Source: Bacillota bacterium (lineage in GTDB: Bacteria > Bacillota > Clostridia > Lachnospirales > Lachnospiraceae). Taken from it: DNA of 64,000 nt. The notes below the pieces were generated by a model. That model was not told the DNA's origin and searched no databases. It was given only the letters and a program-made list of their open reading frames with translations. The translations under genes were made by a program, and so were the position numbers. The stretch is taken from contig JAEYPP010000018.1 of assembly GCA_023410575.1 (NCBI GenBank), forward strand, positions 45,918 to 109,917, written 5' to 3'. Below are positions 8,514-17,235 of the stretch, piece by piece (the first letter of the stretch is position 1; every line of letters begins with the position of its first letter).

Positions 8514-9252
8514 TACAAAACGCCTCCCTTTTAAATCTATGAATTGCCATAGTAATTGCTCCTATACTTAGAATTATGAATAAAAGAGTCATTATTCCTA
8601 GTAAATGAGCATCCGAATCGTAAATTGCTAGAAATGCTGCACGGTTTATAAAAGTGATTGGAGATAGTTTTATCAATGCATTTATTAGCACATTCAACGA
8701 CCCAAATGGATAAAAACATCCTCCCAAAACTCCAAAAAGAAAGATGGGAATATTGATAAGATTTTTTAATACAATAAAGTTCTTCATTCCTAGTCCTAAC
8801 CATAGTCCAATTCCATAAATAAGTGCAGTAAATGATATACTCATTAAGAACACCAATACACCATAACCATGATAAGATACACCCAATACAAGCTTGGCAA
8901 TTAGATAAACAAATCCATGACATACACTCATCGCTGTAACCCCAGCACTCCACTTTACAATGAGAAGCATTCTTGTTGAGATTGGACTAATTAAAAACCG
9001 TTCTGCAACTTTTTTTCGAGCTTCCTCTTGTCCAAGATACGCTGCTGTTGCCAACTCAAAACAGATACAAAATGGTACAAGGGCAACTGTATAATATGCA
9101 AAGGAAGAAGTATCTTGACCATAACTTCCTTTTCTAAGCCATCCGATGAGCCCAATCATAACAAGTGGAAAAATCAAACTATAGCCAATGGTGAAATAAT
9201 CTTTCAATGTTCTTTTAAGATAAAATCGAAATAATCTCATCCAAATATTCAT
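8485..9252 (-). CDS. ABC-2 type exporter permease
   Basis: 255-residue integral membrane protein with about six helices and the cytoplasmic motif EEARKKVAERFLISPISTR, common in multidrug-type ABC-2 permeases. It starts right after the ATPase stop and has a GAGGAGGAAG ribosome site inside the end of that gene. It presumably pairs with the 7605-8513 permease as a heterodimer. Confidence 0.88.
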   Translation of the reverse strand: MNIWMRLFRFYLKRTLKDYFTIGYSLIFPLVMIGLIGWLRKGSYGQDTSSFAYYTVALVPFCICFELATAAYLGQEEARKKVAERFLISPISTRMLLIVKWSAGVTAMSVCHGFVYLIAKLVLGVSYHGYGVLVFLMSISFTALIYGIGLWLGLGMKNFIVLKNLINIPIFLFGVLGGCFYPFGSLNVLINALIKLSPITFINRAAFLAIYDSDAHLLGIMTLLFIILSIGAITMAIHRFKREAFCNGDMFSYEK

Positions 9253-10014
9253 TTAAGCTTCCTCCTCGTCTCGAAGTTTAGTTCCAGTTAGATGCAAGAA
9301 GATATCTTCTAGCGTCATCAAATTTTCCATCTGATACATTTCTTTAAGCTTCACTTTCGTCTCATCCTTTCGTATCTTGCCATGGTCCATTATGATAATC
9401 CGATTGCATAATTCCTCAATTTCTTCCATGTAGTGAGATACATAGATTATCGTAGTTCCTCGTTGATTCAACTTTTTTATGGATTCCATAATATGATTTC
9501 TCGATTGAGGATCAATTCCTACCGTTGGTTCATCCATAATTAATAATTGCGGCGAATGTGCAATAGAACATGCAATATTAAGTCTTCGTTTCATTCCTCC
9601 TGAGAATTTCGTTGGCAATTGATCTCGCTTTTCCCATAACCCGACAAACTCCAATGCTTCTTTCGTGCGTTGCTTTAATTCTTGCTTTTTAAAGCCATAT
9701 AAAGAACAGAAAAACATAACATTCTCATATGCATTCAAGTCCTCATAGATTGCAATATCTTGAGGAACAACACCTAAGGTTTTCTTATACTCTACATTTT
9801 GAGCATCTATCTGTGAACTTTGAAACAATACTTTTCCAGCTGTTTTATCTTCGACTCCAGCTAGTATTTTTATCATCGTGCTCTTTCCTGCACCATTTGG
9901 CCCTATCAACCCAATAATATCACCTGTTTCAATCACATAACTCACATCATCAACAACCGTTTTTTCACCATAACATTTTTTCAAACCGTTTACTTTTAGT
10001 AACTCATTTTTCAT
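9253..10014 (-). CDS. ABC exporter ATP-binding protein
   Basis: Cytoplasmic ATPase with complete motifs: Walker A GPNGAGKST (38-46), signature FSGGMKRR (137-144), Walker B LLIMDEPTVGIDP (from 157). At 253 residues it is the DrrA/YfiL-like type that works with two ABC-2 permeases, which are the next two genes. First gene of the operon. A palindrome identical in core to the one in the padR promoter lies about 150 bases upstream, so the operon is probably repressed by the PadR-family protein at 10319-11041. Confidence 0.94.
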   Translation of the reverse strand: MKNELLKVNGLKKCYGEKTVVDDVSYVIETGDIIGLIGPNGAGKSTMIKILAGVEDKTAGKVLFQSSQIDAQNVEYKKTLGVVPQDIAIYEDLNAYENVMFFCSLYGFKKQELKQRTKEALEFVGLWEKRDQLPTKFSGGMKRRLNIACSIAHSPQLLIMDEPTVGIDPQSRNHIMESIKKLNQRGTTIIYVSHYMEEIEELCNRIIIMDHGKIRKDETKVKLKEMYQMENLMTLEDIFLHLTGTKLRDEEEA

Positions 10015-10164
10015 TCTATATCCTCCTTTTTCTACTTTTATAAATTATTTTTAATTCGTTTTCGTGGTTTTACTATATCGCGATAACCTATGTGCTTAAC
10101 AATATTCTCTTTATGCAATATTCTCTTTTGTAACAATATTCAATGTTTTATATTCTATACGTAT

Positions 10165-10182
10165 ATATCCAATGTTGGATAT
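10165..10182. promoter_or_regulatory. PadR-type operator upstream of the ABC operon
   Basis: ATATCCAATGTTGGATAT is an 18-bp palindrome with a two-base centre. The same core recurs in the padR promoter at 11088-11104. Here the flanking -35/-10 match is weak. The rest of this gap holds direct repeats of CAATATTCTCTT (about 10109-10137) and the two elements listed next. Confidence 0.75.
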
Positions 10183-10196
10183 TGAGCTCTTATATT

Positions 10197-10236
10197 AGGA
10201 CAGTTTGGAAAGGTATTTTCGTTCCTTTACTGTCCT
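10197..10236. other. Stem-loop downstream of padR
   Basis: AGGACAGT pairs with ACTGTCCT, with AAAGG/CCTTT inside. It follows padR on the minus strand but has no clear T-run, so it may be a weak terminator or an mRNA end. Confidence 0.5.
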
Positions 10237-10246
10237 TATGATATAT

Positions 10247-10302
10247 TACATTCTTATTATCACATTCTTATTATCACATTCTTATTATCTCATTCTTGTT
10301 TC
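10247..10302. repeat. 14-bp tandem repeat
   Basis: Four units with a 14-base period, consensus CACATTCTTATTAT. Two units are perfect and the outer ones have diverged. It lies between padR and the exporter operon. Confidence 0.85.
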
Positions 10303-10318
10303 TAATTAGCATTTGCAT

Positions 10319-11041
10319 CTACTCTTCTTTGCTTAACTCAGAAATGATTCGATCCAGAGTATCAATTGCATTTCTTGGATCCTCCAAAATCAGTTGTTTT
10401 AACTGCATCGCATAATTGAGTTTTTCCTGGCTTATGGAGCTATCTGTACTAGTATCTTCTAGTAAATCGAAATTGATAGATTCAATTATCTTTACTGTCT
10501 GATGACTATATTGTATATAAGTATCAATATTGCTTAATAATTCTTGATGCCATTTAATCTGGTTTTCAAGACTATTGATTGCCATCTGAAAACTTAGTTT
10601 CGTCAACTCTAAAGAATCGTTAGATACTTTGATATTCTTCCACTTTCTCCAGTAATCTACTTGCTCTTCTAATGATTTGATATGTTTCTTTATAATCTGA
10701 ATACTATCTTCTTTGGATAATGTACTCAGCATAGGATCCATCATAAACTTAAATGAACCGACCAACGAGATAGGGCGAGCTAATTCCTCTGCCATTTCCT
10801 TTTGCAGTTCTTTTTTCCCGCTTTCCGTAATCTGATATATTTTTCGTATGCGAGCTCCAACACGCTCTTCTTTATATACTTCGATGCATCGCTCTTTTTC
10901 TAATTTGGTTAATGCATAATAGATTGAGCCGGATTGAACTTTGCCCCACTGTTCTGTTCCTTGCATCTGAAGAAATTTTTGAATCTCATAACCATGAGTC
11001 CTTTTAATGTTCAAATAATATAAGATAAACGCCCGAACCAT
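10319..11041 (-). CDS. PadR-family transcriptional regulator
   Basis: Cytoplasmic winged-helix repressor. The PadR domain is at the N-terminus (ILYYLNIKRTHGYEIQKFL through GSIYYALTKLEKE and the wing RKIYQITESGKKEL, about 1-85), followed by a helical domain of the longer PadR subfamily. I chose the ATG at 11041, with GAGGAGG just upstream; a GTG two codons earlier is also possible. A palindrome fills the spacer of its own promoter, implying autorepression, and the same palindrome precedes the ABC operon downstream. The exporter's substrate may be the inducer. Confidence 0.9.
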   Translation of the reverse strand: MVRAFILYYLNIKRTHGYEIQKFLQMQGTEQWGKVQSGSIYYALTKLEKERCIEVYKEERVGARIRKIYQITESGKKELQKEMAEELARPISLVGSFKFMMDPMLSTLSKEDSIQIIKKHIKSLEEQVDYWRKWKNIKVSNDSLELTKLSFQMAINSLENQIKWHQELLSNIDTYIQYSHQTVKIIESINFDLLEDTSTDSSISQEKLNYAMQLKQLILEDPRNAIDTLDRIISELSKEE

Positions 11042-11082
11042 ATGCACCTCCTCATTGGAATATATTTCTTGTTATGTCCTGT

Positions 11083-11111
11083 ATTATATATCCAATGTTG
11101 GATAATGTCAA
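11083..11111 (-). promoter_or_regulatory. padR promoter with embedded operator
   Basis: TTGACA (11106-11111), 17-base spacer, TATAAT (11083-11088). The spacer is almost exactly the palindrome TATCCAACATTGGATA (minus strand), so a bound dimer would block RNA polymerase. A half site, ATTGGAATAT, lies near 11054-11063. Confidence 0.88.
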
Positions 11112-11188
11112 TATGTATGTTATTTTTTTAATTTACTTTTTTAATATCACCGGCAATAAACTAAATTTGCAAAATAACTATACTCTTT

Positions 11189-11524
11189 CTACTTGAATAC
11201 GAACTGTACAAGGATCATATATACGATTGTTCCTCCACATATACTAAGAAGGTCATTGTCTTTCCATTTATGTAATATAATTGTGAATAATGTTGCAATT
11301 GCTTCAGGAATCCCACGTGTTCCTGTCGTAAAAGAGATTCCTTTAAAACAGTACACAACTAACAATCCCATCATAGCTGGTGGCAATACTTTGCCAAGGT
11401 AAGTGATGTACTTTGGAACTTCCCTCGTCTCAGGGAATATTAAAAAAGGTATAAATCTTGTAATCATCGTTCCAGCAGCTATCGCTAAAATCATGATGAT
11501 TGTTTGTGTTTGCGTTAACTGCAT
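11189..11524 (-). CDS. azlD: Branched-chain amino acid exporter subunit AzlD
   Basis: Small membrane partner of AzlC in a two-component amino acid exporter. The 111 residues have about four helices and the AzlD motif GTMITRFIPFLIFP. The frame is open further upstream, but that part lies over azlC and reads as non-coding. The ATG at 11524 has GGGAGGAAGAGA before it and overlaps the azlC end by 10 bases, so coupling is expected. Confidence 0.92.
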   Translation of the reverse strand: MQLTQTQTIIMILAIAAGTMITRFIPFLIFPETREVPKYITYLGKVLPPAMMGLLVVYCFKGISFTTGTRGIPEAIATLFTIILHKWKDNDLLSICGGTIVYMILVQFVFK

Positions 11525-12216
11525 TGTCTCTTCCTCCCAACTGTTAGTACAGATAAAATCAAAATCATGGCTGGTATAACAAAGTTTGTTGCACCAACAA
11601 CTACAAGTGCTACGATAGTACATATAACACCAATAATACAGGACCTTCGATTTTCTTCTTTCTTCCATTGTTTTAAGAAAAGTACGATAAATAAAGCAGT
11701 TAAAGCAAAATCTAAACCTTTTGTATTAAACTTGATTAAATTGCCAACAAGCCCTCCAAGAAATGTTCCTAGAACCCAGTAGAAATAATCTAAAAAGGAG
11801 ATAAAAAAGTAAAAATATTTCCGGCTGACTCCTTCTGGCGGTTCTATACTACACGCTATGGAAAAGGTTTCATCACATAACGCGAAGATTAAAAAGGCAC
11901 GTATCTTGCCTAAACCTTTATACTTTGACAACATAGATAATCCATAAAATAGGTGTCTCGCATTGACAAGAATACTCATAACAAATGCTTGAACTGGATG
12001 AAAGGTTGCAGTTAATAACGTAATTGCAACAAATTGCATGCTGCCGCAAAAAGCAATTGCACTCATTAATACTGCCCAGATAACGTTATACCCATTCTTC
12101 TCCATTAAAATTCCATAAGCTATTCCTAACGCTAAAAAGCCAGTCAATACAGGAATTGTTTTGGGAAATGCCGCAGCAAAGGCTCTTTGAAACTTAATCT
12201 CTTGCTTACTCATCAT
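11515..12216 (-). CDS. azlC: Branched-chain amino acid exporter subunit AzlC
   Basis: Large membrane subunit of the AzlCD exporter. The 233 residues show family motifs: FPKTIPVLTGFLALGIAYG, the SMQFVAI segment, and NARHLFYGLSM. Known relatives export branched-chain amino acids or the analogue azaleucine. The start has TAGGAG nearby with two adjacent ATGs. Operon with azlD; no dedicated regulator is adjacent. Confidence 0.94.
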   Translation of the reverse strand: MMSKQEIKFQRAFAAAFPKTIPVLTGFLALGIAYGILMEKNGYNVIWAVLMSAIAFCGSMQFVAITLLTATFHPVQAFVMSILVNARHLFYGLSMLSKYKGLGKIRAFLIFALCDETFSIACSIEPPEGVSRKYFYFFISFLDYFYWVLGTFLGGLVGNLIKFNTKGLDFALTALFIVLFLKQWKKEENRRSCIIGVICTIVALVVVGATNFVIPAMILILSVLTVGRKRQCS

Positions 12217-12370
12217 TGATCTCCTATGTTCTTTTATTATTTCAAATGAATGAAATTAATTTACCACACTCTATATCAATAATCTACGACCAATATCACT
12301 AACTATCAACCAACCAATTATAATAACAAAATGTTAAGAAGATGTAACCTTAGGTATAGTAAAACAACAT

Positions 12371-12440
12371 AAAAAAGCTATTGCAGGATGGTTTCATTAC
12401 TTATAGTTTCTCTTCCACCATTACATTCTACAATAGCTTT
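12371..12440 (-). terminator. Terminator after the DUF4867-like gene
   Basis: AAAGCTATTG and CAATAGCTTT are the ends of a long, partly paired stem, followed by TTTTTT on the minus strand. Confidence 0.75.
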
Positions 12441-12478
12441 CTTGTATGTAAATCTTCGAATGACTAACTAGCTGTAAA

Positions 12479-13114
12479 TTAATCGTTAGCTAAATCAATA
12501 TTCTTTCCAGTAATGCCTACATAAGCACCATTTTTTGCTTCGTTTGTATCTGGATGGGCAATTAACCACTTATTGCTAGCAAATAAGAGCTTATCTTCCT
12601 CGTTCTTAACTGTAATGACTGGTTTATCATAGTTTGTTCCCTTTGGAAGTACAATCACCACTCTAAAAGGATCCCCTGGTTTTGCGCCACATGGTGCATA
12701 ATGAAGTGTTGTCGCATATACCTCTACTGCAGTTCCCTTTTCAAGATAGAATGCCTGTACTTTATCAGAATCAATCTTTCCATCTACAATATCGGTCATT
12801 GTAGCAACTAATAAAATAACGTCATCCGCTGCAACATTAATCTCGGAGTCTCTATGATACTCCAAACAATTTAATTTGGAATTCGTACCATTACAATATC
12901 CAATCTGGATTGGCATACCACCATAACAGTTATCTTGTAAATCCTTCATTGCACTTGTAGCCTCTAATGCTGCATCTCCTGGTACATAAATAACTGCATC
13001 CTTTGGAGCATCTGTAGTTTTCACTAAAACGTCTAATAATTCTTTGTAATCATATCCATCAACAACTTTTCCATAGGTAGCAAATGATGGGTCCGTAACT
13101 TTTTGAATTTTCAT
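12479..13114 (-). CDS. DUF4867-like cupin-type protein
   Basis: 211-residue cytoplasmic protein that I place tentatively in DUF4867. The central part has a beta-rich, cupin-like pattern: LEYHRDSEINVAADDVILLV, FYLEKGTAVEVYATTLHYAPC and GDPFRVVIVLPKGTN. This resembles the ureidoglycolate lyase fold, in which His and Glu bind a metal. His near 107 (EYHRDSE) and His near 138 (LHYAPC) are plausible ligands. It has its own terminator and no informative neighbour. A role in sugar-acid metabolism is a guess. Confidence 0.6.
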   Translation of the reverse strand: MKIQKVTDPSFATYGKVVDGYDYKELLDVLVKTTDAPKDAVIYVPGDAALEATSAMKDLQDNCYGGMPIQIGYCNGTNSKLNCLEYHRDSEINVAADDVILLVATMTDIVDGKIDSDKVQAFYLEKGTAVEVYATTLHYAPCGAKPGDPFRVVIVLPKGTNYDKPVITVKNEEDKLLFASNKWLIAHPDTNEAKNGAYVGITGKNIDLAND

Positions 13115-13207
13115 AATTTTTCCTCCAACTATTCAATAAGATACTTATAGAATAGCATACTTATGATTAATTTTCCACTACTTTGTTTAGTTACAAAACT
13201 ATAGTTT

Positions 13208-13834
13208 TCAAGCTTTATCACTTAAATACTGAATTGCTATCTGAGTTCGATGTTCTAACCCAGTCTTGCTTAAGATTGCACTAATGTGATTACGCACTGT
13301 TCCATCAGAAATAAATAACTGCTCGCCGATTTCTTTGTTCGATAACCCTTTTGCAATCAAGCCTGCCACATCGTATTCCCGCTCTGTTAAATCCTTGAAA
13401 AGCTTTGACTTTCCAACGATCATTGAAAGATTCGAGCTTATAAAATCAATAACTTCTTTCTCAAACACTGTTCCACCACAAGCAATTGTTCGTATCGCAG
13501 ATAAAATCGTCTTAGCCGGAGAACTTTTTAGGATATACCCACTCACATTTGTTTTTACTGCTTGCATCATTAAATCTGGTTCATCAAACGTAGTTAATAA
13601 AAGTGGTTTCCCTATCCTTTCTTCTAATAGTACTTTTGCCACTTCAATTCCATTCATTTGGGGCATACGGATATCCAATAGTACAACATCCGGAACTACT
13701 TCACGGCAAACCTTGATTGCCTCCTGGCCATTGCTACAGATTCCAGCTACCTCTATGTCCTCTTGTGTCTCCATAATCATTTTAAGACCTTCACGAATTA
13801 TCGTGTCATCATCGACTAATACGAGTTTGATCAT
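13208..13834 (-). CDS. NarL-family response regulator
   Basis: DNA-binding output of the two-component system encoded with the upstream kinase. The receiver domain has acidic residues Asp8-Asp10, phospho-acceptor Asp54 in LLDIRMPQMNG, and a conserved Lys in LKSSP. The LuxR-type helix-turn-helix spans about 148-203 (LTEREYDVAGLIAKGLSNKE). Last gene of a five-gene operon: ATPase, permease, permease, kinase, regulator. It is expected to control that operon. Confidence 0.94.
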   Translation of the reverse strand: MIKLVLVDDDTIIREGLKMIMETQEDIEVAGICSNGQEAIKVCREVVPDVVLLDIRMPQMNGIEVAKVLLEERIGKPLLLTTFDEPDLMMQAVKTNVSGYILKSSPAKTILSAIRTIACGGTVFEKEVIDFISSNLSMIVGKSKLFKDLTEREYDVAGLIAKGLSNKEIGEQLFISDGTVRNHISAILSKTGLEHRTQIAIQYLSDKA

Positions 13835-13851
13835 AATTACCTCCGATTAAA

Positions 13852-15000
13852 TCATAAGAAAATGTTGGTTACTCGAAATCCTAATTCTCCTGCTTCAAAG
13901 AAACACCTACCGTTTAGTTTTAATGTCCTTTCTTCTACTGCTTCAAGTCCTAACCCCATCTTAAAATCTGAACTACAACTTCCATTATCCGAATAAATCA
14001 CCTGAATCATGGATGGTAATACTTTGATTGAGACCGTAAATATAGTTGCCTTAGAATGTTTTAGTACATTGGTTAAAAGCTCGGTAGTATTCTCTTTCAT
14101 ACAGTTCCATAATTCCATCGAGATTCGTTCCAGGTCGCCATCTGTTTTGAAAATTGTATGTAACCCATGTTCCATCTTAGCTTGCTCTAATAATACTTGA
14201 ATATCGCTAGAATTAATATCGCTCTTAATTGGTCGTTCCTCTCGTAATGCATGTCGTAAATCATCAACACCAGCACGAAGATGCTCCACTGCTTTGTTGA
14301 TTTCTTCCACTGCTTTTTGTGGATTTTTATCCATCTGCAAAAGAGAAGCCTCGAGCATTAAGATTGTTCCAGAGATATTGTGTCCAATCTTATCATGTAA
14401 GCGGGCTGCCATTCGATTTCTTTCTTCTAACGTTGCAGCATAACGAATCGTTTTCATCAAATGCTCATTATTTTTTAAACGTTCTTCTAATTCAACTAGC
14501 TCTTGACGCTGTTTTAACGAAGATTCTTTATATACTAATAACTTTCTTGCCATATAAAGATGTGTAAAGTAACCAGTAACAATAAGAGCACTAATCAAAA
14601 TCATGAATTTACTCAAATTTTGAGTATTATAGTAAAGAAATAAAGTAATGCCACTAATACAATAAAACATGGTATCTTCTTTTACATACCGTATGAGGGA
14701 AAGAATAAGTACAATTGCACAAGGTGTAAGTTCTATTTGATTTGTAATAAAAAGAATACAAATTTCTATAACCGATAAACCTATGTAACTACGCCTCAAC
14801 CATTCATATTTCTCCTTACTATGTGCTTGAACAATTTTTCCTTGATAATCCAAGTAATACTGTATTGTAAATAGGCATAGCAAAACAAGAGTTATCACGA
14901 TAACTCTTGTAATGTCTTTATTTTCAATCAATAAATAGCTAATTGAGAACAGAAGTGATATAATTTTCCAGAAATTAGTTACGTTTGAAATTTCACTCAT
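13852..15000 (-). CDS. Sensor histidine kinase (HisKA_3 type)
   Basis: Membrane sensor: five to six helices in the first 150 residues with very short loops, a coiled coil (about 160-195), then the dimerisation/phospho-acceptor segment with His203 in MAARLHDKIGHNISG and the ATPase domain (MKENTTELLTNVLKHSKAT, DNGSC, GLGLEAVEERT). The lack of a large outer domain suggests sensing in or at the membrane, as in DesK or LiaS relatives. The ATG at 15000 follows AAGGGGC; a GTG precedes it. Coupled to the regulator downstream. Confidence 0.93.
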   Translation of the reverse strand: MSEISNVTNFWKIISLLFSISYLLIENKDITRVIVITLVLLCLFTIQYYLDYQGKIVQAHSKEKYEWLRRSYIGLSVIEICILFITNQIELTPCAIVLILSLIRYVKEDTMFYCISGITLFLYYNTQNLSKFMILISALIVTGYFTHLYMARKLLVYKESSLKQRQELVELEERLKNNEHLMKTIRYAATLEERNRMAARLHDKIGHNISGTILMLEASLLQMDKNPQKAVEEINKAVEHLRAGVDDLRHALREERPIKSDINSSDIQVLLEQAKMEHGLHTIFKTDGDLERISMELWNCMKENTTELLTNVLKHSKATIFTVSIKVLPSMIQVIYSDNGSCSSDFKMGLGLEAVEERTLKLNGRCFFEAGELGFRVTNIFL

Positions 15001-15011
15001 CACTTGCCCCT

Positions 15012-16154
15012 TTATTCTTTCGACTCCATCTGTCGATTATATAGAACACCAGCAATTAATAAAGATAAGATTGCAGATAATGATAGTATAAGTAAATTTA
15101 GTGTAGGTTTGAAATTAGAATTACTTTGAGAGCTTCTGATACAATCCATAAACCAGTAAGTAGGCGTTAGCCGATAGATTCTTTCTAATGAGCCTGTAAT
15201 TCCTGTAAGGTCAAAATATGCACCTCCCAAAATTGCAAGCACTGCTCCAAAGGAATATGTTCCAACTACGACACCAATCTTCGATCGAATTAGTAGTGCA
15301 AAAATCGTCGAGATTCCTATCACAAATATATTGATAATTATAAATAATAAAGCTACAATCCAATAATCAACACCAACATCAATTCCCCGTACCTTTAAAA
15401 CTCCAATATAAGAAATTGGTACCAATAAACCAGCCATAATATAATAAGAAACAGTACCTAACATATATTGGAATCCTTTAATCGGAGTGCCTTGAATTCG
15501 TAAGAAAGTACCATCTAACCGGTCTGAAACAACAAATAAAGCAAGAAACATTCCAATAATCCACATGAAATTTAGATAAAAACCCGTTGCTAGTGTGAAT
15601 CCAATATAATTGGCGCTTCTTTCCCGAATTGATTCATCGGCTCCTACCACCTTTACCTGCGAATAATTTAGGTCTGATATAATCTGATCTGCTAACTCTT
15701 GGTTACCTTCCGTACTTTGAAAAATCAAGTCCATACTTTGTAAGTAAGCATTCAGATAAGATTTTAAGTAAGCCTCATTTGCGTAATTGTCAATCGTTGT
15801 AATCTCAAGCTCTTGAGCTTTTTGATTCTCAATCGAATGGCTATAATAACCAGCTTCTAACTCAATTATAGCTGACAGTTCACGATCTAGCAAGTCTTGC
15901 GTATAATTCTCATATTCATACGTAACTGTAACTTTCATACCAAGTTGATCTTCTAAGTATCTAGCAAGTTTTTGGGAAAATATCGTATCCTCATGTTCCA
16001 CTAAAGCAATTTCCATCCTTGTAAAATCCCCATTAAAATTCTTACCTAAGAATTGTGAAATGATTCCTAAAAATAAACCCAAGCCAATGCAAATAATAAT
16101 AACAACCCAATTTCTTTTCCTCGTATTATTTATGATATTCCATATATTTCTCAT
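15012..16154 (-). CDS. ABC-2 type exporter permease
   Basis: 380 residues: one N-terminal helix, a large extracellular domain (about 40-185) and five to six C-terminal helices, the ABC2_membrane_3 plan. It lies one base from the previous permease gene. With that gene and the ATPase it forms a three-subunit exporter resembling Bacillus YvfRS-like systems linked to a NarL-type two-component system. Likely substrates are antimicrobial peptides or drugs (inference). Confidence 0.88.
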   Translation of the reverse strand: MRNIWNIINNTRKRNWVVIIICIGLGLFLGIISQFLGKNFNGDFTRMEIALVEHEDTIFSQKLARYLEDQLGMKVTVTYEYENYTQDLLDRELSAIIELEAGYYSHSIENQKAQELEITTIDNYANEAYLKSYLNAYLQSMDLIFQSTEGNQELADQIISDLNYSQVKVVGADESIRERSANYIGFTLATGFYLNFMWIIGMFLALFVVSDRLDGTFLRIQGTPIKGFQYMLGTVSYYIMAGLLVPISYIGVLKVRGIDVGVDYWIVALLFIIINIFVIGISTIFALLIRSKIGVVVGTYSFGAVLAILGGAYFDLTGITGSLERIYRLTPTYWFMDCIRSSQSNSNFKPTLNLLILSLSAILSLLIAGVLYNRQMESKE

Positions 16155-16155
16155 C

Positions 16156-17226
16156 TTATACCCTTTCCTCCTGTTTCTTGCTAAATATCCATCCTCCTAT
16201 GGCAATCAACACAATGACTAAAAGAATTTCTACAATTAATACCCGAAGTGCAGGAGTCTTATGGTTAAATACATTTAATTCAAACGCTGCTTGACGAATA
16301 ATGTAAGGAGGAAGAAAATCACAGATTGGTTCCAAGGTCATTGCTTTTGCAAAACAGCCGCTAAAGAAAAGCATAAGCCATGATATGAGGAACAGTGCAA
16401 TCGACATCGTTTTTTTAAAGATCAAGCTAATCACAACCCCAATCACACTAAATACAACGGATGTCATCATTAATAGAGAAAATAAGATTAACTTTCCAAC
16501 GAAGGAAGTTGCATAATTAGCATCAAAAAAAACTGCAGAAACAATTAAAGTTGCACCCACTTGAATCATTGCGAATGGAATTTGCCCAAGACACTGCGCA
16601 CAAAATACCTTTCCTTTGTTCATTGGTGATGTAATTAATCGATTCATTGTCTTGTTTTTTCGTTCTTCTGTATATATCATGGAAGCAGCCAAACAAGAAA
16701 ATACTCCTGTCATAATTGTCATTGAAATCGCATAATAATCAAACATCGTCATGTTAGCTGAAAGCTCTTTTTTCGCCGTATAATCTTTAGCTCTCATAGT
16801 AATGGTTAATAGAGATGTAGGATTATTATCTGTGATACTCTCAAAAACTGATTCTTGAAGCAAATATCCATTGACAATACCCTTTACAACATTATTCTTT
16901 AATACGCTTGAACCTTCATACAAAGTAAGACTATCGATACCTACCACAAAATACCCATCCACCTGATTGTCATATAACAGTGTTGGTCCCTCTTTTTGTG
17001 TTACATTAAGGAATTGAACTTGGTCGTTAATCGAAGGAATATTAAAATCCATTTGCTCTGCTGTATAGGCAACTTTTATCTTACCAATTGTCTCATCGGC
17101 TGTCTCCACATTCTCTACAAGGTTCCCTAATATGTAAATCATAATAATTGGGAATAAAATCAATGTAACAACCAGAAATGGATTTCTTAAATATCTCCTA
17201 AACTCTTTAATTATGATATTTTTCAT
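16156..17226 (-). CDS. ABC-2 type exporter permease
   Basis: 356-residue paralogue of the next gene with the same architecture: N-terminal helix, extracellular domain, then a helix bundle containing YTEERKNKTMNRLITSPMNK, the cytoplasmic coupling motif of ABC-2 permeases. A GATAGGAGG ribosome site is close behind the ATPase gene. The two permeases presumably form a heterodimer. Confidence 0.88.
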   Translation of the reverse strand: MKNIIIKEFRRYLRNPFLVVTLILFPIIMIYILGNLVENVETADETIGKIKVAYTAEQMDFNIPSINDQVQFLNVTQKEGPTLLYDNQVDGYFVVGIDSLTLYEGSSVLKNNVVKGIVNGYLLQESVFESITDNNPTSLLTITMRAKDYTAKKELSANMTMFDYYAISMTIMTGVFSCLAASMIYTEERKNKTMNRLITSPMNKGKVFCAQCLGQIPFAMIQVGATLIVSAVFFDANYATSFVGKLILFSLLMMTSVVFSVIGVVISLIFKKTMSIALFLISWLMLFFSGCFAKAMTLEPICDFLPPYIIRQAAFELNVFNHKTPALRVLIVEILLVIVLIAIGGWIFSKKQEERV

Positions 17227-17235
17227 TGTTTCCTC

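Noticed and set aside
10247..10302. CRISPR-like array
   Set aside because: The units are directly adjacent without spacers and only 14 bases long.
13335..13850. 171-codon plus-strand ORF
   Set aside because: Antisense of the response regulator, which has clear catalytic motifs; no coding character.
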